DNA of 64,000 nt. Origin: Vicingus serpentipes (GTDB taxonomy: Bacteria > Bacteroidota > Bacteroidia > Flavobacteriales_E > Vicingaceae). The stretch is from the NCBI GenBank assembly GCA_024103385.1, contig JAGFIT010000025.1:51043-115042 (forward strand), given 5' to 3'. The notes beneath the pieces are model-generated. The model was given only the letters and a program-made list of their open reading frames with translations, was not told where the DNA came from and ran no database searches. Both the position numbers and the translations under genes were made by a program. Positions 35,587-44,230 of the stretch are shown piece after piece (position 1 is the stretch's first letter; every line of letters begins with the position of its first letter).

Positions 35587-36984
35587 GTGATGAATAAAAT
35601 AAATATAACTACTCAGACCAAAAAGTTACTATCAGATACAGTTACCCCTGTTGGGTTGTACTTGAAGCTTCGTGACAAATTTCATAATTCCTTTCTATTA
35701 GAGAGTTCGGATTATCATGCGAATAATGACAACTTTTCGTACATCTGTTTGGAGCCTATTGTTTCTTTTATCGTAGAGAATCACAACATTAATATCTCAG
35801 GGTTAGGGATGGATGAAAAAATTCAAATTAAAGAAAGAAGCCAAGTAATTTCGAGGCTGCAAGAATTGATTAGTACTTTTAAAATAGAAACCAAAGGAAT
35901 TGTGAATGGTTTTTTTGGTTATACGGGGTATGATGCAGTAAAGTATTTTGAAACGGTTGATATTAAGGCTAAAAAAGTAGAAAAGTATACTTCACCAGAG
36001 ATGCATTATTCTCTTTTCAGATATATTATTCAAATCGATCATTTTAAAAATGAACTATTAATCATCGAAAATGTAGTAGAAGGAGTTGAATCTAATTTAG
36101 AAGAATTAACGAAGTTAGTGAGTAGTAGTAAACATCCTCATTACACTTTTAAAGTAAAAGGAAAAGAGGAAAGTAATGTAACCGATAGTGAGTTTAGAAA
36201 CATGGTTGCTAAAGGGAAAGAGCATTGTCAGAAAGGAGATGTTTTTCAGATTGTGCTTTCCCGACAGTTTTCACAACAGTTTTCTGGAGACGAATTTAAT
36301 GTATATCGGGCACTCCGATCAGTAAACCCTTCTCCTTATTCCTTTTATTTTGATTTCGGAAATTTTAAATTATTTGGTTCTTCTCCTGAGGCCCAACTAA
36401 AAGCACATCATGGAAAAGCAACTATTAATCCTATAGCAGGGACATTTAAAAGGACAGGAGACGTTGCAAAAGATAAATTAGTAGCAGAAAAATTAGCTAA
36501 AGACCCGAAAGAAAACGCAGAACATACGATGTTAGTAGATTTAGCCAGAAATGATTTAAGTCGCCACGGTAGAAATGTGACAGTAAAAACCTATAAGGAA
36601 ACACAATTTTATAGTCATGTTATTCATTTGGTTTCAGAGGTAGAAGCAGATTTAAATACACAATCAGATGCATTACAAGTTTTTGCAGACACATTCCCAG
36701 CAGGTACTTTATCTGGAGCTCCAAAATATAAAGCGATGCAATTGATAGATCAATATGAAAATCAGAATAGAGGTTTTTATGGTGGCGCTATTGAGGTATT
36801 CGGTTTTGATGGATCTCTCAAGCATGCCATTACGATAAGAAGATTTTTGAGTAAAAATAACACCCTATTGTTTCAAGCAGGAGCGGGAGTTGTTGTGAGT
36901 TCTATTGAAGAAAATGAATTACAAGAAGTAAATAATAAATTGGGAGCATTAAAGCAAGCGTTAAACTTGGCTGAAAATATTTAA
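35587..36984 (+). CDS. trpE: Anthranilate synthase component I
   Basis: TrpE converts chorismate and ammonia (delivered by TrpG) to anthranilate, the first step of tryptophan synthesis. At 465 aa it has the Anth_synt_I N-terminal domain with the tryptophan feedback-binding motif LLES (residues 37-40), then the chorismate-binding domain with IAGTFKRTGD, ENAEHTMLVDLARNDLSRHG and TFPAGTLSGAPKYKAM. It is therefore predicted to be inhibited by Trp as well as attenuated. It is first gene of the operon; the ATG at 35587 directly follows gtg at 35585, and trpG starts 3 bases after its stop. Confidence 0.97.
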   Translation: MMNKINITTQTKKLLSDTVTPVGLYLKLRDKFHNSFLLESSDYHANNDNFSYICLEPIVSFIVENHNINISGLGMDEKIQIKERSQVISRLQELISTFKIETKGIVNGFFGYTGYDAVKYFETVDIKAKKVEKYTSPEMHYSLFRYIIQIDHFKNELLIIENVVEGVESNLEELTKLVSSSKHPHYTFKVKGKEESNVTDSEFRNMVAKGKEHCQKGDVFQIVLSRQFSQQFSGDEFNVYRALRSVNPSPYSFYFDFGNFKLFGSSPEAQLKAHHGKATINPIAGTFKRTGDVAKDKLVAEKLAKDPKENAEHTMLVDLARNDLSRHGRNVTVKTYKETQFYSHVIHLVSEVEADLNTQSDALQVFADTFPAGTLSGAPKYKAMQLIDQYENQNRGFYGGAIEVFGFDGSLKHAITIRRFLSKNNTLLFQAGAGVVVSSIEENELQEVNNKLGALKQALNLAENI

Positions 36985-36987
36985 ATT

Positions 36988-37560
36988 ATGAAGAAGGTTT
37001 TAGTATTAGACAATTACGATTCATTTACCTACAACTTAGTGCATTATGTAGAAGCAAATGAAGGATTTGAGGCAGACGTTTTTCGTAATGACGAAATAAG
37101 TCTTGAAGATGTAGATAAATATGACACGATTATTCTTTCTCCTGGCCCAGGATTACCTGATGATGCCGGAATTTTAAAAGAATTAATAAAAAAATACGCT
37201 CCTACCAAAAAGATTTTGGGTGTTTGTTTGGGCATGCAAGCAATGGGAGAAGTATTTGGCGGTTCGTTACTTAATTTAGATAATGTTTATCATGGGGTGG
37301 CAACGTCCATCCAGGTATTGGATAAAGAAGATGTCATTTTTAAAGGGCTTCCCGAATCTTTTAATGTAGGAAGATATCATAGCTGGGTAATTGCTAATGA
37401 AGGATTTCCTAAAGAATTAAAAATTACAGCTGTTGAAGAAAATGGACAAATAATGGCTCTTAAGCATAAAGATTATAAGGTGTATGGAGTTCAATTTCAC
37501 CCAGAATCAATACTAACAGAACATGGTAAACAAATGATTACTAATTTTTTATCCTTGTAA
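36988..37560 (+). CDS. trpG: Anthranilate synthase component II (glutamine amidotransferase)
   Basis: TrpG hydrolyses glutamine and channels ammonia to TrpE. At 190 aa it is a free-standing class I amidotransferase: LDNYDSFTYNLVHY at the start, the oxyanion region SPGPGLPDDAG, nucleophile Cys80 in LGVCLGMQA, and His171/Glu173 in FHPESIL complete the triad. It may also serve folate synthesis as PabA, because no second copy is seen in the window, but that is only a possibility. It is spaced 3 bases from trpE and 1 base from trpD. Confidence 0.97.
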   Translation: MKKVLVLDNYDSFTYNLVHYVEANEGFEADVFRNDEISLEDVDKYDTIILSPGPGLPDDAGILKELIKKYAPTKKILGVCLGMQAMGEVFGGSLLNLDNVYHGVATSIQVLDKEDVIFKGLPESFNVGRYHSWVIANEGFPKELKITAVEENGQIMALKHKDYKVYGVQFHPESILTEHGKQMITNFLSL

Positions 37561-37561
37561 C

Positions 37562-38548
37562 ATGAAAGCGATATTAAATCAATTATTTGAGCGACAACCA
37601 CTGTCAAAAGCACTTGCCTATAATACTCTTATAAGGATAGGTAAAGGAGAATTTAATTCTTCTCAGATAGCCTCTTTTTTAACTGTTTACTTAATGAGAA
37701 CCATCACTGTAGAGGAGTTAGAAGGATTTAGACAAGCATTATTGGACCTGTGTATAAAAATAGATTTATCAGAATTTAACAGCATCGATGTTTGTGGTAC
37801 GGGAGGAGATGGGAAAGACACATTCAACATTTCAACGCTATCTGCTTTTGTTATTGCTGGGGCTGGATATAAAGTTTCAAAACATGGGAATTATGGAGTA
37901 TCTTCTTCTTGTGGATCTTCTAATGTATTAGAGCATTTAGGTTATCAATTCACGAATGATGAATCCACCCTGAAACAACAATTAGAAAAAGCTAACTTTT
38001 GCATGATGCATGCTCCTTTATTCCATCCAGCAATGAAAAACGTTGGGCCTGTTAGAAAAGAATTGGGTCTGAAAACATTCTTCAACCTGTTAGGACCTTT
38101 GGTTAACCCAGCCTTTCCTAAAAACCAATTGGTAGGAGTATTTAATATGGAAATTGCTCGTATTTATAATTACTTGCTTCAAAAAACAGACACCAACTAT
38201 ACTATACTTCACAGCCTGGATGGATATGATGAAATTTCTTTAACTGGAAAATTTAAAGCGGTATCTAATAAAAGGGAATCATTATTGAGCCCTGAAGATA
38301 TTGGGTTTAAAAAACAAACCGCGGCATCTATTTTTGGAGGACCTACTGTTGATGGTGCTGCAAAAATATTTGTTAATGTGTTAAATAATGAATGTACTGC
38401 TGAGCAAAAAAATGTAGTATTAGCAAATGCCTCTTTTGCCATTCAATGTTTTGAACCAACAAAGTCTATTGAAGAGTGTATTTCAATAGCTAAAGAATCT
38501 ATCGATTCAGGAAAAGCTTATCAATCACTAAAAAAACTAACATTATGA
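37562..38548 (+). CDS. trpD: Anthranilate phosphoribosyltransferase
   Basis: TrpD joins anthranilate and PRPP to phosphoribosyl-anthranilate. At 328 aa it shows the PRPP-binding CGTGGDGKDTFNIST, KHGNYGVSSSCGSSNVLE and the acceptor-site HPAMKNVGPVRKELGLKTFFNLLGPL. It is not fused to trpG. Its TGA stop is followed by a 170-base folded repeat before trpC, the only large gap in the first half of the operon, so expression of trpC onwards may be tuned by that element. Confidence 0.97.
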   Translation: MKAILNQLFERQPLSKALAYNTLIRIGKGEFNSSQIASFLTVYLMRTITVEELEGFRQALLDLCIKIDLSEFNSIDVCGTGGDGKDTFNISTLSAFVIAGAGYKVSKHGNYGVSSSCGSSNVLEHLGYQFTNDESTLKQQLEKANFCMMHAPLFHPAMKNVGPVRKELGLKTFFNLLGPLVNPAFPKNQLVGVFNMEIARIYNYLLQKTDTNYTILHSLDGYDEISLTGKFKAVSNKRESLLSPEDIGFKKQTAASIFGGPTVDGAAKIFVNVLNNECTAEQKNVVLANASFAIQCFEPTKSIEECISIAKESIDSGKAYQSLKKLTL

Positions 38549-38702
38549 CCTGTCTTTCTGAACAAAGTTTTACTTTCACTTTAGTGAAACTTGTACAATG
38601 AAGTGAAGAATCTAACTTTAAAAATTATGTTTAATCAATGGATTCTTCACTTCAATTTATCGCTCTGCTAAAGCAGAGATAAATTATCGTTCTGAATGAC
38701 AA
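38549..38702. repeat. Folded dispersed repeat inside the trp operon (trpD-trpC gap)
   Basis: It contains a perfect 14-bp inverted repeat (TGAAGTGAAGAATC 38599-38612 with 38641-38654) and a second hairpin CTCTGCT-AA-AGCAGAG (38663-38678) flanked by ATTTAT/ATAAAT. Its right end, CGTTCTGAATGAC, is the reverse complement of the start of the repeat at 45590, and both carry a TTGAAGTGA(A/T)GAATC block. They are members of one family in opposite orientations. Confidence 0.75.
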
Positions 38703-38720
38703 AATAAAAATAACTAAAGC

Positions 38721-39524
38721 ATGAATATACTAGATGAAATAATCGCCTATAAAAAGAAAGAAGTCGCAGAAAGAGCAGCAACTCACCCTGTACAATTATT
38801 AGAAAAAAGCCTTTATTATGGCTCTGACTGTCTTTCTTTAGCTCACTATATTCAACGAGAAGACAAGAGTGGTATTATTGCCGAGTTTAAACGAAAATCC
38901 CCTTCAAAAGGCATGATTAATGAATATGCTGATGTAGAAAAAGTATCTATTGGGTATATGCAAGCAGGCGCTTCTGCATTATCAATATTAACAGATACCA
39001 AATTCTTTGGAGGTAAAAATGAAGATTTAATTACTGCTCGAAAATTTAACTTTTGTCCGATTTTAAGAAAAGATTTTACCGTTTCTGAATATCAAATTAT
39101 AGAAGCAAAATCTATTGGAGCAGATGCTATTTTATTAATTGCAGCAGTACTCACTAAAGAAGAAGTTAAGCAATTTACAACTCTAGCCCATCAATTAGGA
39201 TTAGAAGTTTTGTTAGAAGTACATACCGAAGAAGAGTTGGAAAAATATATCCCTGAAATAAAATTAGTAGGGATTAACAATCGAAACCTAAAAACGTTTG
39301 ATGTTGATTTTGAAAACTCCATTCGTTTAGCACAACAACTGCCTTCCGCAACCGTAAAAATTGCTGAGAGCGGAATTAATGACCCTAAAAACATTGTTGA
39401 ATTGAAACAACATGGATTTGAAGGGTTCTTAATAGGAGAAAACTTTATGAAAAAAGCAGAACCAGGAAAGGCGTGTAAAAAATTTATTGATCAAATAAAT
39501 CAATTAAAAAATGTTACAGCTTAA
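38721..39524 (+). CDS. trpC: Indole-3-glycerol-phosphate synthase
   Basis: TrpC closes the indole ring, giving indole-3-glycerol phosphate with loss of CO2. At 267 aa it is monofunctional with the signature IIAEFKRKSPSKG near residue 55, then FFGGKNEDL, PILRKDFTVSEYQI, LVGINNRNLKTF and AESGIND. The catalytic lysines and glutamates of the (beta/alpha)8 barrel are in these blocks. Its 3' end overlaps trpF by 14 bases, so the two are translated together although not fused. It is preceded by a folded repeat. Confidence 0.97.
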   Translation: MNILDEIIAYKKKEVAERAATHPVQLLEKSLYYGSDCLSLAHYIQREDKSGIIAEFKRKSPSKGMINEYADVEKVSIGYMQAGASALSILTDTKFFGGKNEDLITARKFNFCPILRKDFTVSEYQIIEAKSIGADAILLIAAVLTKEEVKQFTTLAHQLGLEVLLEVHTEEELEKYIPEIKLVGINNRNLKTFDVDFENSIRLAQQLPSATVKIAESGINDPKNIVELKQHGFEGFLIGENFMKKAEPGKACKKFIDQINQLKNVTA

Positions 39525-40125
39525 GGTTTGTGGAATGGCAGATAGCTCTAATATTACTGAATTAGCTAAAATTCAGCCTGACTTTATTGGGTTTATTTTT
39601 CATGAGACGTCACCTCGTAATGTTGTTGATTTTCCTGATTTAAACATCCCTAAAACGATTAAAAAAGTGGGTGTTTTTGTTGATAAGGATATTGATTTTA
39701 TCAGTAAAAAAGTAAATGAATTTGGGTTAGATTACATTCAATTACATGGCAAAGAATCTCCTTTACTGTGTGAAAAATTAAAAAAAGAAGGATTGAAAAT
39801 TATTAAAGCGTTTAATGTTCATGATGCATTTGACTTCAGTCAACTGAAAGATTATGCTCAGCACTGTGATTATTTTTTGTTTGATGCTTTTGGAAAAAAT
39901 GAAGGAGGAAATGGAATCCTATTTGACTGGAACTTATTAGAGAGGTACAAAGGAAATGTTCCTTTCTTGTTAAGTGGTGGAATTGATGAAACAATGGTTA
40001 ACGCTATTAAAAAAGTGACACACCCACAATTTATGGGAATAGACATTAATAGTGGCTTTGAAATAAAGCCGGCATTAAAAAATATTGAAAAAATAAAGAA
40101 TTTTATACAAATGCTAAAAAACTAA
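39511..40125 (+). CDS. trpF: Phosphoribosylanthranilate isomerase
   Basis: TrpF isomerises phosphoribosyl-anthranilate to the CdRP substrate of TrpC. It is a 204 aa single TIM barrel with KVCGMADSSNI carrying the catalytic cysteine, FIFHETSPRNV, KKVGVFVDKD, YIQLHGKESP, FDAFGKNEGGNG with the catalytic aspartate, and LSGGIDETM. The ATG at 39511 lies inside trpC. A CT/GA-rich double hairpin follows before trpB. Confidence 0.96.
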   Translation: MLQLKVCGMADSSNITELAKIQPDFIGFIFHETSPRNVVDFPDLNIPKTIKKVGVFVDKDIDFISKKVNEFGLDYIQLHGKESPLLCEKLKKEGLKIIKAFNVHDAFDFSQLKDYAQHCDYFLFDAFGKNEGGNGILFDWNLLERYKGNVPFLLSGGIDETMVNAIKKVTHPQFMGIDINSGFEIKPALKNIEKIKNFIQMLKN

Positions 40126-40138
40126 CACCTCCCATAGT

Positions 40139-40180
40139 CCCTCCTTTTTAGGAGGGAAACTTCCCCTCCAAAAAGAGGGG
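40139..40180. repeat. CT/GA-rich double hairpin between trpF and trpB
   Basis: CCCTCCT-TTTT-AGGAGGG (40139-40156) and CCCCTC-CAAAAA-GAGGGG (40163-40180) form two adjacent perfect stems. The G+C-rich block is foreign to its AT-rich surroundings and resembles repeats dispersed in other Bacteroidota genomes. It adjoins the trpB start and could affect downstream translation or mRNA stability. Confidence 0.7.
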
Positions 40181-40212
40181 AGAGAGGGGTGTGTAAAGAA
40201 AACAATCATAAA

Positions 40213-41388
40213 ATGAATTACAACGTTGATAAAGATGGTTTTTATGGTGAGTTTGGAGGAGCTTTTATTCCCGAAATGCTTTACCATAATGTAAATGAAT
40301 TAAAAGAAAAATACTTAGGAATTATCGAGTCAGATGAGTTTCAAAAAGAATTTAAGCATTTGCTAAAAGATTATGTTGGAAGACCAACTCCTTTATACTT
40401 TGCTAAGCGACTATCTGAAAAATACAACACCAACATTTATCTAAAAAGAGAAGATTTAAATCACACTGGAGCTCATAAAGTAAACAATACTGTTGGCCAA
40501 ATTTTGCTAGCACAGCATTTAGGGAAATCTAGAATTATTGCAGAAACTGGAGCAGGACAACATGGTGTTGCAACGGCTACCGTTTGTGCGTTGATGGGAT
40601 TAGAGTGTATAGTGTACATGGGGGAAGTTGATATTAAAAGTCAAGCTCCTAACGTAGCTCGAATGAAAATGCTGGGCGCTGAAGTTAGAGCAGCTACATC
40701 AGGAAGCAAAACCTTAAAAGACGCTACCAACGAAGCCATTCGTGATTGGATTAATAATCCTGAAGACACCTATTATTTAATAGGTTCAGTGGTTGGCCCT
40801 CACCCCTACCCTGATATGGTTGCGCGTTTTCAATCTATTATTAGTGAAGAGATGAAATACCAATTAAAAGAAAAAACAGGTAAAGATTCTCCTGATAAAA
40901 TTATTGCTTGTGTTGGAGGGGGAAGCAATGCGGCTGGAGCTTTTTATCATTATCTAGACAACGAACAAGTAGAGCTAATTGCTGTGGAGGCGGACGGACT
41001 AGGTGTTGATTCTGGAAAAACTGCCGCAACCACTCAAGTAGGAACAGAAGGAATAATTCACGGAAGTAAAACCTTATTGATGCAAAATGAAGAGGGGCAA
41101 ATTACAGAGCCTTATTCTATTTCTGCTGGGCTGGATTATCCAGGAGTCGGACCTTTACACGCACACCTTTTCAAAAGTGGTAGAGGAACATTTTTAGGCG
41201 CTACTGATCAGGAGGCATTAAGTGCAGCATATCAACTCACGAAACTAGAAGGCATTATTCCTGCGTTAGAATCGGCCCACGCATTAGCTGCGTTAGATAA
41301 AATTAATTTAAAACCGACAGACTGTATTGTTGTAAATCTTTCTGGTAGAGGAGATAAGGACTTAGAAACTTACATTAAAATGCTTTAA
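40213..41388 (+). CDS. trpB: Tryptophan synthase beta subunit
   Basis: TrpB condenses indole with serine to give tryptophan using PLP. From the ATG at 40213 it is 391 aa, starting [20 protein letters not shown] as in other Bacteroidota TrpB. An upstream GTG at 40189 in the same frame is rejected because its codons come from the repeat. The PLP lysine is in [10 protein letters not shown] (Lys89 of this form). [27 protein letters not shown] and [11 protein letters not shown] are all present. It belongs to the TrpB1 type that pairs with TrpA, whose gene follows 67 bases later. Confidence 0.97.
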   Translation: MNYNVDKDGFYGEFGGAFIPEMLYHNVNELKEKYLGIIESDEFQKEFKHLLKDYVGRPTPLYFAKRLSEKYNTNIYLKREDLNHTGAHKVNNTVGQILLAQHLGKSRIIAETGAGQHGVATATVCALMGLECIVYMGEVDIKSQAPNVARMKMLGAEVRAATSGSKTLKDATNEAIRDWINNPEDTYYLIGSVVGPHPYPDMVARFQSIISEEMKYQLKEKTGKDSPDKIIACVGGGSNAAGAFYHYLDNEQVELIAVEADGLGVDSGKTAATTQVGTEGIIHGSKTLLMQNEEGQITEPYSISAGLDYPGVGPLHAHLFKSGRGTFLGATDQEALSAAYQLTKLEGIIPALESAHALAALDKINLKPTDCIVVNLSGRGDKDLETYIKML

Positions 41389-41401
41389 GGAGTGAATAAA
41401 A

Positions 41402-42268
41402 AATGATAGAATAATTATTGCAATCAATCCTTATCGCATTAAAGCATTTTTCAAAATGAACAGAATAGAACGTATTTTTAAAGAAAAACAAAATATCCTA
41501 AACATTTATGTTACAGCAGGATTTCCTAGCTTAAACGATACTGTAGAAATTGTTTTAGAGTTAGAAAAAAATGGCGTAGATATGGTAGAAATAGGAATGC
41601 CCTTTTCAGATCCTATGGCTGATGGGCCAACCATACAAAACAGTAGTGAACAAGCTATTAAAAATGGTATCACCCTCAACCTGATTTTTGAACAAATTGA
41701 ACAAATTAGAAAAACGGTTTCCATCCCTATTGTAATGATGGGTTACTATAACCAGGTGTTACACTATGGGGATGTTGCTTTTTTTGAAAAAGCCAAAGCT
41801 GTCGGGGTTGATGGTTTTATTTTGCCCGACCTTCCTTTAAAAACTTATCAAGAAAAATATAAAAATCTTTTGAACAACTTAGGGCTAGATTGTATTTTCT
41901 TGATTACTCCTCAAACACCTGACGAAAGAATAAAACTAATAGATAGTGAGAGTTCCGGATTTTTGTATGTTGTTTCCTCTTATTCCATTACTGGCTCTAA
42001 AAACGACATACAACAAGGACAAGTAGATTATTTTAAAAGAATTAAAGCGTTAGACTTAACCAATCCGAAATTAATTGGGTTTGGTATTTCTAATAAAGCA
42101 ACTTTTAATACCGCATGCGAATATGCCGAAGGTGCAATTATAGGAAGTGCATTTATTAAAGAGTTAGAAAAAAGTAATAACATAAAAGAAACAGTAAAAA
42201 CATTTATTAATGGAGTAAAAGAATGATTCAATGCTATAAGGCTTAAATGATAGAATAGTTATAGCATT
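41402..42268. repeat. Direct repeat pair flanking trpA
   Basis: AATGATAGAATA(A/G)TTAT(T/A)GCA(A/T)T occurs at 41402-41424 and 42246-42268, matching at 20 of 23 positions, one copy just before and one just after trpA. In the second copy AATGCTATAA (42230-42239) and TTATAGCATT (42259-42268) form a perfect 10-bp inverted repeat. The surrounding CTCTCATTTAATCATTCTCTC resembles intergenic repeats seen elsewhere in the phylum. Confidence 0.55.
41456..42226 (+). CDS. trpA: Tryptophan synthase alpha subunit
   Basis: TrpA cleaves indole-3-glycerol phosphate and feeds indole through a tunnel to TrpB. It is a 256 aa TIM barrel with the catalytic acids Glu45 and Asp56 in VEIGMPFSDPMADGPTIQ, plus MGYYNQVLHYG, FILPDLPL and the phosphate-binding GFGISNKATF. 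It has no membrane or signal segment. It is flanked on both sides by copies of a 23-bp imperfect direct repeat. The DAHP synthase gene follows 78 bases later. Confidence 0.96.
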   Translation: MNRIERIFKEKQNILNIYVTAGFPSLNDTVEIVLELEKNGVDMVEIGMPFSDPMADGPTIQNSSEQAIKNGITLNLIFEQIEQIRKTVSIPIVMMGYYNQVLHYGDVAFFEKAKAVGVDGFILPDLPLKTYQEKYKNLLNNLGLDCIFLITPQTPDERIKLIDSESSGFLYVVSSYSITGSKNDIQQGQVDYFKRIKALDLTNPKLIGFGISNKATFNTACEYAEGAIIGSAFIKELEKSNNIKETVKTFINGVKE

Positions 42269-42304
42269 CTCTCATTTAATCATTCTCTCGTTTATATAAA
42301 AACC

Positions 42305-43315
42305 ATGATTATACAACTATCACCAAACGTAACCAGCGAAGAAAAAAAGGCCATATTGGCCAAGTTGGATGACCTAAAAATAAAAGCAAATATCGTTTCT
42401 ACACAATTCAAAAATTATATTGTAGGTATTCCAAAAACTGATTTTGATATTAGAAGTATTGGAACAATGAAAGGAATAGCAGATATCCATTGTGTTTCTG
42501 ATGCCTATAAATTAGTATCTAAAAAGTGGAAAGTAAACAACACCATAATCGATTTGGGCAATAATGTTACCATTGGCGGAAAAGAATTAGCAATAATGGC
42601 TGGTCCTTGCTCCATTGAGGGAGAAAAACAAATTGAACATACTGTTCAGCACTTATTAAAAAACAACATTAAAATAATGCGGGGTGGGGTTTATAAACCA
42701 AGAAGCTCTCCGTATGCTTTCCGTGGAATGGGAATGGATGGGTTAAAATTATTTTATAAACACTGTTCTGAGAACGGTATAAAGGTAATTACAGAAGTGA
42801 TGCAGGTTTCTCAAGTAGAAGAAATGATTGATTATGTAGACATCTTTCAAGTAGGAGCAAGAAACTCACAAAACTTTAATTTGTTAGATGCTCTGGGTAG
42901 TGTAGATAAAGCAGTATTAATTAAAAGAGGAATGTCGGGAACAATAGAAGAATTATTAGCCTCTGCTGAATATGTTTTTTCTAATGGTAATGAAAAAATC
43001 ATGCTGTGCGAAAGAGGTATTCGGACTTTCGAAAACGCGTATCGCAACACATTAGATTTAAATGCTGTGCCGATATTAAAAGAAAAATCACACTTGCCGG
43101 TTATTGTAGATCCTTCTCATGGTATTGGGTTAAGACAACATGTCGCTACTATGGCTCTAGCAGGAGTAATGAGTGGTGCCGATGGAATTATTGTTGAAGT
43201 GCACGAAAACCCTGAAATTGCTTTTTCTGATGGACAACAAACCTTATATGATGGGCAAGCTGAAAGTTTGTATAAAAAGCTAAGAGCCACTAAGGAATTG
43301 GTCAATAGTTTCTGA
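42305..43315 (+). CDS. aroF: 3-deoxy-7-phosphoheptulonate (DAHP) synthase, type I-beta
   Basis: This enzyme condenses PEP and erythrose-4-phosphate, the entry step of the shikimate pathway. At 336 aa it has an N-terminal ACT/ferredoxin-like domain (residues 1-70, QLSPNVTSEEKKAILAKLD) that in characterised relatives mediates allosteric control. The barrel shows IMAGPCSIEGEKQI, GGVYKPRSSPYAFRGMG, GARNSQNF, VLIKRGM and VDPSHGIG. Its place at the end of the trp operon means chorismate supply is induced together with tryptophan synthesis. Which amino acid inhibits it cannot be read from sequence. Confidence 0.94.
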   Translation: MIIQLSPNVTSEEKKAILAKLDDLKIKANIVSTQFKNYIVGIPKTDFDIRSIGTMKGIADIHCVSDAYKLVSKKWKVNNTIIDLGNNVTIGGKELAIMAGPCSIEGEKQIEHTVQHLLKNNIKIMRGGVYKPRSSPYAFRGMGMDGLKLFYKHCSENGIKVITEVMQVSQVEEMIDYVDIFQVGARNSQNFNLLDALGSVDKAVLIKRGMSGTIEELLASAEYVFSNGNEKIMLCERGIRTFENAYRNTLDLNAVPILKEKSHLPVIVDPSHGIGLRQHVATMALAGVMSGADGIIVEVHENPEIAFSDGQQTLYDGQAESLYKKLRATKELVNSF

Positions 43316-43406
43316 AGTCCTTTAACATCATTTAACACAATTTTAGAAATCGGGTTCATTTCCTAAGTTCAAATAATTATATTTACATGTTTCGATTATT
43401 TGAATA

Positions 43407-44138
43407 ATGGCTGACAGCATTGTAATCATACCCACCTACAACGAAAAGGAAAACCTTGAAAAAATGGTACGCAAAGTCTTTTCTTTAGAAAAAGATTTTC
43501 ATATACTTATTGTTGATGATGGCTCTCCTGACGGTACTGCTAATATTGTAAAAACACTACAAAAAGAATTTCCCAACCAATTGCACCTTGAAGAAAGAAA
43601 AGGAAAACTCGGCTTAGGTACTGCCTACATCCATGGGTTTAAGTGGGCGCTACAAAAAGATTATCAATTTATTTTTGAAATGGATTGTGATTTTTCTCAC
43701 AACCCACAAGACTTAATAAAACTATATAATGCTTGCTCAAAAGAGGGAGCTGACTTAGCAATTGGCTCCCGATATAAATCAGGAGTAAATGTGGTTAATT
43801 GGCCTATGGGCAGGGTATTAATGTCTTACTACGCATCTGCATATGTTCGGTTTATTACGGGTATGGATATTAGAGACACCACTTCGGGGTTTAAATGTTA
43901 TACTCGAAAAGTCTTAGAAACAATTGATTTGAACGCTATTAAATTTAAAGGGTATGCCTTTCAAATTGAAATGAAATTTACAGCTGTTAAGTTAGGCTTT
44001 AATGTTGTGGAAGTTCCTATTATTTTTACCGACAGAAAAGAAGGGGTTTCAAAAATGAGCGGAGGAATTTTCAAAGAAGCTATCTTTGGAGTCTTGCAAA
44101 TGAAAATCAAAAGTTGGTTTAGGAAGTATCAGCGTTAA
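43407..44138 (+). CDS. Polyprenol monophosphomannose synthase (Dpm1-like GT2)
   Basis: This 243 aa GT2 enzyme is expected to make polyprenyl-phosphate-mannose (or a related sugar) from GDP-mannose. VIIPTYNEKENLEKMV, IVDDGSPDGTANI, GKLGLGTAYIHGFKWAL and the metal site EMDCDFSHNPQDL are hallmark Dpm1 motifs. DTTSGFKCYTRKVLETID and KFKGYAFQIEMKF follow. It lacks the C-terminal membrane domain present in some bacterial versions. It is downstream of the trp operon and upstream of pyrC on the same strand, though a dispersed repeat and a new promoter precede pyrC. Confidence 0.9.
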   Translation: MADSIVIIPTYNEKENLEKMVRKVFSLEKDFHILIVDDGSPDGTANIVKTLQKEFPNQLHLEERKGKLGLGTAYIHGFKWALQKDYQFIFEMDCDFSHNPQDLIKLYNACSKEGADLAIGSRYKSGVNVVNWPMGRVLMSYYASAYVRFITGMDIRDTTSGFKCYTRKVLETIDLNAIKFKGYAFQIEMKFTAVKLGFNVVEVPIIFTDRKEGVSKMSGGIFKEAIFGVLQMKIKSWFRKYQR

Positions 44139-44151
44139 CCCGCCTCTTGTT

Positions 44152-44207
44152 GTCACCCTGAATTTATTTCAGGGTCTTTTTAGATGCTGAAACAAGTTCA
44201 GCATGAC
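44152..44207. repeat. Double-hairpin dispersed repeat upstream of pyrC
   Basis: CCCTGAA-TTTAT-TTCAGGG (44156-44174) and TGCTGAA-ACAAG-TTCAGCA (44185-44203) are two perfect 7-bp stems, bounded by GTCA and TGAC. It is the same general type as the repeats at 45590 and 46131. Its end overlaps the place where a -33 element for pyrC would be expected. Confidence 0.75.
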
Positions 44208-44218
44208 GTTAATAACGC

Positions 44219-44226
44219 TATATTTG
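44219..44226 (+). promoter_or_regulatory. -7 promoter element for pyrC, suggesting a leaderless mRNA
   Basis: TATATTTG is a perfect TAnnTTTG match ending only 4 bases before the pyrC ATG (44231). A start site at the usual distance would fall on or next to the A of the ATG. Confidence 0.5.
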
Positions 44227-44230
44227 CATT

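Noticed and set aside
40189..40212. GTG start giving eight extra residues on TrpB
   Set aside because: These codons come from the end of a dispersed repeat, and TrpB orthologues begin at MNYNVDKDG.
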